A stretch of DNA of 5,306 bases from Deltaproteobacteria bacterium (GTDB lineage: Bacteria; Desulfobacterota; Desulfarculia; Adiutricales; Adiutricaceae): NCBI GenBank assembly GCA_031278835.1, contig JAITJP010000354.1, forward strand, positions 1 to 5,306. Reading direction: 5' to 3'. Of this stretch, positions 1 to 4,526 are shown in pieces (within the stretch, counting starts at the first letter, position 1; each line of letters starts with the position of its first letter). The notes beneath the pieces were generated by a model. That model worked only from the letters and a program-made list of their open reading frames with translations. It did no database searches and was not told where the DNA came from. Made by a program: the position numbers and the translations under genes.

Positions 1-608
1 CGGTTTTGGTGGGGGTTGATTTTTCCGATCTGGGTGATCTGGGCTCCTTAAAGCACGAATACCAACACTCGACCATAGATTTTCCCGATCCCGTGGACAT
101 GTTGGCCCATATCGTGGAAAAATTCGGCCCAGAGGGTTTTGACCGGGGTATTGAGTTTTTAAACCAAGCCCTGGCCGCCGATCTGGCCTTGGAGAGGCCT
201 AGTCGGGAAAAATCCAGTCTGGAAACGGTTTCAACTCAGCTGGGCCAGGTCAGGACCTTAAACGGCATCAGGGCTTTGGGCCAAAAGCTAGTCGAGCGGT
301 GGCTAAAGGTTCACGGCCAGAAAAGGTCCCAGCTGACCGACATGGATTTTTTAAACTTCGTGCTCGAGGGCCGTAAGCAGACCTATCCGCCGACCAGCCT
401 GGCCGATGCCTTGGTCCGTAAAGCCCAGCCCGAGGACATTGAAAAGGAAGTCTTGTTTCGTCAGGATCTCTTAAATGCCCTAAAAAGCCTCTCCTTTCAG
501 ACCTTTGAGGATTCCGAAAAACGGAGCCGTTTTCTAAACGCCGTTCAGGACGCCCTTGACTTGGCCGTGGCCCGCGAAGACGAATGGCTGGCCAGTTTGG
601 AGGAATAA
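1..608 (+). CDS. sctW: SctW gatekeeper (YopN-TyeA fusion type), 5' partial
   Basis: C-terminal 201 codons of a T3SS gatekeeper of the SctW/YopN/InvE/CopN (HrpJ) family. These proteins sit at the cytosolic face of the export apparatus and hold back effector secretion until translocators are out or the host cell is touched. The frame is open to the left edge (first full codon at 3), so the TTG at 6 is not a real start and the N-terminal secretion and chaperone-binding region lies outside. Counting from that TTG, residues about 40-105 (GFDRGIEFLNQALAADLALERPS, then a leucine-rich helix) look like the HrpJ repeat region. Residues about 108-200 match TyeA: the end (VLFRQDLLNALKSLSF, then FLNAVQDALDLAVAREDEW) lines up with TyeA RFYQDLKRMFRLFPLGVF and LLQMCQNAIDMAIESEEEE as I remember it. 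In Yersinia, YopN and TyeA are separate genes; here they are one chain, as in many other systems. The stop is TAA at 606-608, inside a 25-bp duplication. Confidence 0.88.
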   Translation, partial: VLVGVDFSDLGDLGSLKHEYQHSTIDFPDPVDMLAHIVEKFGPEGFDRGIEFLNQALAADLALERPSREKSSLETVSTQLGQVRTLNGIRALGQKLVERWLKVHGQKRSQLTDMDFLNFVLEGRKQTYPPTSLADALVRKAQPEDIEKEVLFRQDLLNALKSLSFQTFEDSEKRSRFLNAVQDALDLAVAREDEWLASLEE

Positions 609-632
609 ATGGCTGGCCAGTTTGGAGGAATA
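583..632 (+). repeat. Perfect 25-bp tandem duplication at the sctW/sycN junction
   Basis: Bases 583-607 are repeated exactly at 608-632, head to tail; each copy starts AATGGCTGGCC and ends TTTGGAGGAATA. The match breaks one base to the left (582 g versus 607 a) and one base after 608/633. The unit carries the sctW stop region and a GGAGG ribosome binding site (599-603 and 624-628). Because 25 is not a multiple of three, the second copy is read in another frame. With one copy removed, the sctW stop TAA would be followed after a single base by the TTG start of sycN, which looks like the original layout. Confidence 0.97.
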
Positions 633-638
633 ATTTGA
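609..638 (+). other. Possible 9-codon leader mini-ORF created by the duplication
   Basis: ATG at 609-611 directly follows the sctW stop (TAAATG) and has GGAGG at 599-603, five bases upstream. It reads MAGQFGGII and stops at TGA 636-638, which overlaps the likely sycN start TTG 635-637 as TTGA. Start and stop therefore have the form used for translational coupling. The peptide need not have a function; the arrangement could pass ribosomes from sctW to sycN. Translation of it is inferred, not shown. Confidence 0.35.
624..628 (+). promoter_or_regulatory. Ribosome binding site that decides the sycN start
   Basis: GGAGG in the second copy of the duplication, six bases before the TTG at 635. This is the best Shine-Dalgarno match near the gene and supports TTG 635 over the in-frame ATG at 584, which has only a weak GAAGA before it. 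Confidence 0.75.
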
Positions 639-1009
639 CTCGTCTGGACTCCCTTTTTCAAGAACTGGGCCAACGCTTGGGCCTGGGGCCAGTCGGCTTT
701 AGTGAAGAGAGCCCCTTAGCCCTGGACCTGGAAGGCCTGGGCGGTCTGGTCTTTGAAATGGCCCCACAATTGGGCGATCTGCTGGTCAGCTTGGCTTGGC
801 CCCTGGCCGCTTACGACAAAAGCACCTTGATTCGGGCCTTGGAGGCCTGCTCTTTGGAAAAGTCCCTGGATTTTCCCCTTCAGGCCGGGCTCTATCAGGA
901 CCATTTGCTGCTCATGGTTAGGAGAAATCCGGCCCGCCTCAGCGCCCCTGAGCTGGAGGAGCTCGTTTTAAATTTGATTAAAATCAGAGACAAGATCCTT
1001 GAAACTTAA
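635..1009 (+). CDS. sycN: SycN-like T3SS chaperone of the gatekeeper
   Basis: Small acidic class I T3SS chaperone, 124 aa from TTG 635; Yersinia SycN is also about 123 aa. SycN, together with YscB, binds the N-terminus of YopN and is needed for its secretion and its block on Yop export. The identification rests on position right after the YopN-TyeA homologue and on similarity along the chain: MTRLDSLFQELGQRLGL at the start, then LVSLAWPLAAYDKSTLIRAL, the FPLQAGLYQDHLLLMV strand region (SycN: LPLRAGWLGESQLVLFV) and a C-terminal LEELVLNLIKIRDKIL helix (SycN: FEQLLRLQQEVL). An in-frame ATG at 584 would add 17 residues, but these (MAGQFGGINGWPVWRNN) are just the 25-bp duplication read through and do not resemble a chaperone N-terminus. 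TTG has a good ribosome binding site and gives the family length. A YscB-like partner is not visible in the window. Confidence 0.8.
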   Translation: MTRLDSLFQELGQRLGLGPVGFSEESPLALDLEGLGGLVFEMAPQLGDLLVSLAWPLAAYDKSTLIRALEACSLEKSLDFPLQAGLYQDHLLLMVRRNPARLSAPELEELVLNLIKIRDKILET

Positions 1010-1080
1010 AATCTGGTTTCATTTTGCCTGGAAATAAGTTTTTACTTAGACAAAAATAAGTCTTTTTTAGGATAGTAGAC
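1010..1080 (+). other. AT-rich spacer between sycN and sctX with small repeats
   Basis: This 71-base gap is much richer in A and T than the genes around it. It holds an imperfect direct repeat, AAATAAGTTTTT at 1032-1043 and AAATAAGTCTTTTTT at 1054-1068. ACTTA at 1044-1048 can pair with TAAGT on its left (1035-1039) or on its right (1057-1061), and a T6 run follows at 1063-1068. AGGA at 1069-1072 is the sctX ribosome binding site, eight bases before its ATG. I see no convincing promoter boxes. Confidence 0.45.
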
Positions 1081-1443
1081 ATGGCCATTGATATTCTTAA
1101 CCCTAACCTGGGCCTGCAAGGGGTCATGGAAGCCACGGTCGATCTGCCCAGCCTGCCCGAGGCCAAACCCTTTTCCAGTAACGTTATTAGCGAAACCGGC
1201 TTGGCTAAGCACTTTGATTTGAGCGGTTCGGCTCAGTTTATCGACCGGGCCCTGGTGCCCCTGGGCCTGGACGAGGAACTTTTAAGACCAGTGGTTTTTA
1301 AACAAAATCTGGCCAAGGCCTATGAGGCCCTAAAGGCCAGCCGTAAGCCGGAATTTAGACGCTTTGCCCGAGAAGATTTACAACCCCTTATGGAAGACGA
1401 TGAATTGTACGGACTTTACGCCAGCATGCTCATTGGCAGTTAG
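1081..1443 (+). CDS. sctX: SctX (YscX family) T3SS protein
   Basis: Protein of 120 aa; Yersinia YscX is 122 aa. YscX is an early-secreted protein essential for Ysc-family secretion; it binds YscY, and the pair interacts with the export gate protein SctV. The evidence is position between sycN and a YscY-like gene followed by sctV, matching length and a similar layout. A short N-terminal motif (MAIDILNPNLGLQGV, compare YscX MSRIITAPHIGIEKL) is followed by a proline-rich loose stretch at residues about 20-35. The helical C-terminal half has FKQNLAKAYEALKASRKPEFRRFA and ends LMEDDELYGLYASML, much like the YscX end (QQDDDRLLQIILNLL). There is no signal peptide or membrane segment. ATG 1081 is the only sensible start. 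Sequence similarity is weak in the middle, so synteny carries much of the call. A strong hairpin begins right after its stop. Confidence 0.78.
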   Translation: MAIDILNPNLGLQGVMEATVDLPSLPEAKPFSSNVISETGLAKHFDLSGSAQFIDRALVPLGLDEELLRPVVFKQNLAKAYEALKASRKPEFRRFAREDLQPLMEDDELYGLYASMLIGS

Positions 1444-1445
1444 AA

Positions 1446-1504
1446 AAAAAACTTCCGGCCCGGGCGGCCGGGCGGCCGGGCGGCCGGGCCCGGGGAAGTT
1501 TTTT
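1446..1504 (+). terminator. Strong hairpin with A and T tracts, intrinsic terminator-like
   Basis: AAAAAACTTCC at 1446-1456 pairs perfectly with GGAAGTTTTTT at 1494-1504. Inside, GGCCC at 1457-1461 can pair with GGGCC at 1486-1490, or CCGGGC at 1460-1465 with GCCCGG at 1488-1493. The G/C-only core (1457-1493) allows further pairing in several registers. A GC-rich stem followed by a T run, two bases after the sctX stop, is the form of a Rho-independent terminator. The A run on the other side would let it work on either strand. It lies between sctX and sctY, inside what should be one operon, so it may act as an attenuator or an RNA-processing or stability element. Confidence 0.72.
1461..1489 (+). 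repeat. Short tandem repeat, 8-bp CGGGCGGC unit, about 3.6 copies
   Basis: Three exact copies of CGGGCGGC (1461-1468, 1469-1476, 1477-1484) are followed by a partial copy CGGGC (1485-1489). The array fills the core of the hairpin between sctX and sctY. It contains no A or T and is non-coding, so gain or loss of units would change only the length and folding of the hairpin. Confidence 0.95.
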
Positions 1505-1522
1505 AAAAAAAGGTAAGATTTG

Positions 1523-1867
1523 ATGCTTGACGAGGAACAGTTCCAGACCCTCTTGGTCCTGGGCTTTTTGTTTAGGCGATTGGGCCTTTATGAAAAAGCG
1601 GCCAGGTTGTATCGGGTCTTGATAGCCATGAGGCCAGACGATGGCTCGGTTTTAAGCCCAGCGGCCGCCTCGGCCCTGGACGAGGGCCGGCCCGAGGAGG
1701 CCCTGGAATTTTTGGATCGTTTCGATGACGGCTGGCCGGGTCAGGCCGGGCCGGTCAACTATCTAATTAGGGCCAAGGCCCTGGCCGCTTTGGGCAAAAA
1801 TTTGGAGGCCTCGGCGGCCATAAGCGAGTATTTAAAGGGCCTGGCCCTTTTGGACGGTCAGCCATGA
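1523..1867 (+). CDS. sctY: SctY (YscY family) TPR-like T3SS protein
   Basis: Protein of 114 aa from ATG 1523, the same length as Yersinia YscY. YscY is a small cytosolic TPR-type protein that binds YscX and, with it, the cytosolic part of SctV; it is required for secretion of early substrates. Helix pairs of TPR type can be seen at residues about 7-37 (LLVLGFLFRRLGLYEKAARLYRVLIAMRPDD), about 44-70 (AAASALDEGRPEEALEFLDRF) and about 76-106 (GPVNYLIRAKALAALGKNLEASAAISEYL). They match YscY in order (LNGWLQLQCGHAERACILLDALLTLNPEH; SRAQQLNGDLDKARHAYQHYLEL). A TTG directly before the ATG (1520) would add one residue; ATG with AAGG at 1510-1513 is preferred. The stop TGA overlaps the sctV ATG as ATGA, so the two are probably translationally coupled. 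A general TPR chaperone of the SycD class is less likely because of size and context. Confidence 0.82.
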   Translation: MLDEEQFQTLLVLGFLFRRLGLYEKAARLYRVLIAMRPDDGSVLSPAAASALDEGRPEEALEFLDRFDDGWPGQAGPVNYLIRAKALAALGKNLEASAAISEYLKGLALLDGQP

Positions 1868-3996
1868 GCGCTTTTTCCAAAGCCCGGGTGGCCGTAAAGG
1901 CCCTAACCAACAATAACGATCTAACCTTGGTGGCCTTGATGGTGGCGGTCATCGCCATGATGATCTTGCCGCTGCCAACTTTTTTGGTCGATTTGTTGAT
2001 TGGCACCAATTTGGCCCTGAGCTTTATGATGCTCATGATGACCATGTACGTGGGCTCGCCCTTGGAATTTTCTTCCTTTCCCACCATGCTTTTGTTTACC
2101 ACCCTGTTTAGGCTGGGTTTAAACATTACCACCACCCGGCTGATCTTATTGCAGGCCGACGCTGGGGAGATAATTTTTACCTTTGGCGAGTTTGCCGTGG
2201 GCGGTAATTTCATCGTCGGGGCCGTGGTTTTTATCATCATCACCATTGTCCAGTTCGTGGTCATCGCCAAGGGGGCCGAACGGGTCTCCGAGGTGGGGGC
2301 CCGCTTTACTTTGGACGCCATGCCCGGTAAGCAGATGAGTATCGACGCCGATCTAAGGGCCGGGGTCATCACCATGGCCGACGCCCAAGCCCGTCGGGAG
2401 GTGGTTTCCCGGGAAAGCCAGATGTACGGAGCCATGGACGGGGCCATGAAATTTGTCAAAGGCGACAGTATCGCCGGGCTGATCGTGGCCGCCGTTAATA
2501 TCGTGGCCGGCACCATCATCGGCGTGACCCAAAACGGCCTTACGGCCGGGGAGTCTTTGCAACTCTACGGGGTTTTGACCATCGGCGACGGCTTGGTTTC
2601 CCAGATCCCCTCGCTTTTGGTAGCCATCAGCGCCGGGATTTTAGTGACCCGGGGCGGCGGCAAGGCCAAGGCCGCCCCGGAACAAGCTGGCCTCATTGAT
2701 GAAGACAGCGGTAACGTCGGGGCCCAGATTGGGGCCCAGATCTTTGGTCAGCCCAAGGCCATCATGGTGGCCGGGGCCCTGGTTTTTCTCTTTGCCCTGG
2801 TGCCGGGTTTTCCCAAACCCCAGCTCTTGACTTTGGCCTTTATACTTCTGGCCGTGGGCCGGGGCCTTAAAACCATCGCCCAGATGCCCGTGGAAAAGGA
2901 TCGTAAGGTTTTGTCCAAAGCCGTCCAGGGCCCCTCGGCCAAGAGCCCCCGTTCCGGCGGCCCGGCCAAGGAAGAGTTCGCCCCAGTGGTGCCCATCATC
3001 TTGGATTTGTCCCACGCCTTGGGCGAAAACTTGGATTACGACAGTTTAAACGAGGAACTAATTGGCCTTAGGCGGGCTTTGTACTTTGACTTGGGGGTGC
3101 CTTTTCCGGGCATCAACGTGCGGCCTGACCAGACCCTGGAAGGCCTGTCCTATGTGGTCGAGATTAACGAAATACCCCTGTCCCGAGGCGCCTTGGAAAA
3201 GGGCCTGGTCTTGGTCAGAGAGAGCCCGGAAAACCTAAAACTCTTTAACGTAATGGCCAAAGTGGGCCCGGAGTTTATTCCTGGTTTACCCTCGGTCTGG
3301 GTCAAGGAATCGGATGTGGCCCTCCTGGCCCGGGCCAACATCAGGCACCTGGATCACGCCAGGATCATTTCCTACCATCTGTCCTTGGCCTTGTCGCGCC
3401 ACGCCGCCTTTTTCGTGGGCCTCCAGGAATCCAAGCGCCTTTTGGATAAAATGGAAGAGCGGGCCCCGGATTTGGTCAGAGAACTAACCCGGCTCTTGCC
3501 GGTTCAGCGCCTGGCCGAGCTCTTGCAAAGGCTTATCCAGGAACGGGTCTCCATACGCGATCTGCGAAGCATCATGGAGGCCTTGATTGAATGGGCCCCC
3601 AAGGAAAAGGACGTCATCATGCTAGTCGAGCACGTCCGAGGGGCCTTAAAGCGTCAGATCAGCTATGCCTACTCTGGCGGGCTTAACTTACTGCCGGCCA
3701 TTGTCATGGATCCCCAAGCCGAGGAAGTCATCCGCAAGGCCATACGTCAGACCTCGGCCGGTTCCTTTTTGGCCCTGTCCCAAGACAGTTCCAAGGGTTT
3801 TTTGGCCTCGGTGCGCTCGGCTTACCAAAAATACCAAGGCCGCGAGGTTAAGCCGGTCTTACTGGCCTCCCTGGACATCCGGCGTTACGTGCGCCGTTTA
3901 ATTGAAAACGATTTCTACGACCTGCCGGTGGTCTCCTACCAGGAGATCACCCCGGAGATTACCGTTCAACCCCTAGAACGGGTCCGCTTTGGTTAA
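1864..3996 (+). CDS. sctV: SctV (YscV/LcrD/InvA) export gate protein
   Basis: Full-length (710 aa) export gate protein of the FlhA/LcrD/InvA family. It forms a nonameric ring in the inner membrane: the N-terminal half spans the membrane and couples export to the proton motive force, and the C-terminal half docks chaperone-substrate complexes and the gatekeeper. About eight membrane segments can be read at residues about 20-38, 41-62, 72-95, 110-135, 202-221, 240-262, 299-316 and 320-336. The FHIPEP-family signature lies in the first cytosolic loop (GAERVSEVGARFTLDAMPGK, then QMSIDADLRAG, residues 137-167), followed by MDGAMKFVKGD (191-201). The cytosolic domain covers about 370-710, with the conserved IRDLRSIMEALIEWAPKEKD (564-583) and the LDIRRYVRR stretch (670-678). 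Context and the adjoining sctX and sctY indicate an injectisome SctV and not flagellar FlhA. It starts inside the sctY stop (ATGA), and no strong ribosome binding site is seen, which fits coupling. Confidence 0.97.
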   Translation: MSAFSKARVAVKALTNNNDLTLVALMVAVIAMMILPLPTFLVDLLIGTNLALSFMMLMMTMYVGSPLEFSSFPTMLLFTTLFRLGLNITTTRLILLQADAGEIIFTFGEFAVGGNFIVGAVVFIIITIVQFVVIAKGAERVSEVGARFTLDAMPGKQMSIDADLRAGVITMADAQARREVVSRESQMYGAMDGAMKFVKGDSIAGLIVAAVNIVAGTIIGVTQNGLTAGESLQLYGVLTIGDGLVSQIPSLLVAISAGILVTRGGGKAKAAPEQAGLIDEDSGNVGAQIGAQIFGQPKAIMVAGALVFLFALVPGFPKPQLLTLAFILLAVGRGLKTIAQMPVEKDRKVLSKAVQGPSAKSPRSGGPAKEEFAPVVPIILDLSHALGENLDYDSLNEELIGLRRALYFDLGVPFPGINVRPDQTLEGLSYVVEINEIPLSRGALEKGLVLVRESPENLKLFNVMAKVGPEFIPGLPSVWVKESDVALLARANIRHLDHARIISYHLSLALSRHAAFFVGLQESKRLLDKMEERAPDLVRELTRLLPVQRLAELLQRLIQERVSIRDLRSIMEALIEWAPKEKDVIMLVEHVRGALKRQISYAYSGGLNLLPAIVMDPQAEEVIRKAIRQTSAGSFLALSQDSSKGFLASVRSAYQKYQGREVKPVLLASLDIRRYVRRLIENDFYDLPVVSYQEITPEITVQPLERVRFG
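2649..2680 (+). repeat. Perfect 10-bp inverted repeat inside sctV
   Basis: CCGGGGCGGC at 2649-2658 is the exact reverse complement of GCCGCCCCGG at 2671-2680, with a 12-base loop between. It codes for the TRGGGKAKAAPE part of a cytosolic loop after the sixth membrane segment (residues 262-273). It would form a stable hairpin in the mRNA. A glycine-alanine-lysine loop written in GC-rich codons may give it by chance. Confidence 0.85.
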
Positions 3997-4147
3997 AGCC
4001 GCCCCGATCCAGGGGCTGATATCGGACTAGAGCTCCCCCCGAAAGAGGCCCCAGCATCGGTCTAATTGGCCCCCAGGGGCCCTTGCTCCGAGGGGGCGGC
4101 TAGGCTGGTAGCCACCTAGGTTTTGGCTGGCCGCCAGGGGCCTAAAA
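3997..4147 (+). other. Structured non-coding gap after sctV, no gene seen
   Basis: All three forward frames are soon closed and none resembles SctR or another T3SS protein. The stretch is rich in pairing sequences. AGCCGCCCC at 3997-4005 is complementary to GGGGCGGCT at 4093-4101. CCGAT at 4004-4008 pairs with ATCGG at 4021-4025. GGCCC-CCAG-GGGCC lies at 4068-4081, and AGGGGCC (4136-4142) can pair with GGCCCTT (4149-4155). CCAGGGGC occurs three times (4009, 4073, 4134). The whole could be an RNA fold or a decayed element; no known RNA family is recognised. Confidence 0.5.
4067..4142 (+). repeat. 15-bp direct repeat pair in the sctV-sctS gap
   Basis: TGGCCCCCAGGGGCC at 4067-4081 and TGGCCGCCAGGGGCC at 4128-4142 differ at one base and are 61 bases apart. 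A third, shorter copy of the core CCAGGGGC is at 4009-4016. The core is close to a palindrome. Confidence 0.8.
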
Positions 4148-4196
4148 TGGCCCTTTTGGAAAGAGTGGGCCAATACTAGTTTTTTTTCTTTTTTTT
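4148..4196 (+). terminator. Probable intrinsic terminator after sctV, ending in T8-C-T8
   Basis: TGGCCC at 4148-4153 pairs with GGGCCA at 4167-4172 across a 13-base loop, and an outer TTGGC/GCCAA pair (4123-4127 with 4169-4173) is an alternative. Seven bases later comes a tract of eight T, one C and eight T (4180-4196). The stem is short and a little far from the T run, but the order hairpin then T tract fits the end of the sctW-to-sctV transcript. Confidence 0.55.
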
Positions 4197-4257
4197 AATA
4201 AAAAAGTAAACCGTCGTTAGGCTTTCTCGATAAACCTTAACCATTAAGGAATAAATT
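4197..4257 (+). promoter_or_regulatory. sctS leader with ribosome binding site inside a small hairpin
   Basis: CCTTAA (4235-4240) and TTAAGG (4244-4249) form a perfect 6-bp inverted repeat with a three-base CCA loop. The right arm contains most of the AAGGA ribosome binding site (4246-4250), seven bases before the sctS ATG. If folded, the hairpin would hide the site; it is AU-rich and likely weak. If the T tract upstream ends transcription, a promoter for sctS-sctT should lie here, but only a poor -10-like GATAAA at 4229-4234 without a -35 match is seen. Confidence 0.45.
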
Positions 4258-4518
4258 ATGGATCCGGACGCCATGGCCCTGGCCACCAAGGCCATGTACT
4301 TGGTTTTGATGTTATCTTTGCCGCCCATCTTGGTGGCCTCGATAGTCGGCTTGGGGCTTAGCCTTTTTCAGGCCATCACCCAGTTACAGGAACAGACCTT
4401 AAGCTTCGGGGTTAAGCTAATCGCCGTGTCCATCGCCCTGGCCGTGGCCGCCCCGTGGATCTCGGTGGAACTACTCAACTTCGCCCTGGACGTTTTTGAC
4501 AACTTCCATTTGCTCTAG
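4258..4518 (+). CDS. sctS: SctS (YscS/SpaQ/FliQ family) export gate protein
   Basis: Small inner-membrane protein of 86 aa, the usual family length (YscS 88 aa). In the export gate, several SctS copies wrap in a helical assembly with SctR and SctT to form the entry portal for secreted proteins. Two hairpin-like hydrophobic segments at residues about 13-38 and 52-76 flank the conserved SLFQAITQLQEQTLSFGVKL (35-54). SLPPILVASIVGLG (20-33) is also typical of the family. ATG 4258 has AAGGA seven bases upstream. Its usual upstream neighbour sctR is missing; instead there is a 261-base gap after sctV. sctT follows eight bases after the stop, as expected. Context argues for the T3SS protein and not flagellar FliQ. 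Confidence 0.95.
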   Translation: MDPDAMALATKAMYLVLMLSLPPILVASIVGLGLSLFQAITQLQEQTLSFGVKLIAVSIALAVAAPWISVELLNFALDVFDNFHLL

Positions 4519-4526
4519 GTTGATTC

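Noticed and set aside
1024..1052. Possible promoter TTGCCT with a TAGACA-like -10 before sctX
   Set aside because: Only the -35 is passable and the -10 matches poorly; in an AT-rich spacer such a pair is expected by chance.
1461..1489. CRISPR-like array
   Set aside because: The 8-bp units are directly joined without spacers; it is a simple tandem repeat within a hairpin.
1767..2519. Long 250-codon open frame on the minus strand across sctY and sctV
   Set aside because: It lies antisense to the clearly conserved sctV coding frame, has low-complexity Thr/Met/Ala/Lys content without family features, and has the look of a shadow frame of GC-biased codons.
3665..3901. Plus-strand open frame of 78 codons inside sctV
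   Set aside because: It overlaps the conserved cytosolic domain of SctV in another frame and has no ribosome binding site or recognisable features.
3994..4065. Readthrough extension of SctV after its TAA (22 codons)
   Set aside because: SctV already has its full family length and normal C-terminus; nothing suggests stop-codon readthrough, and the bases are better explained by the inverted repeat.
4206..4234. Possible sctS promoter with GATAAA as -10
   Set aside because: No -35 match at the right distance (GTAAAC); mentioned only in the leader entry.
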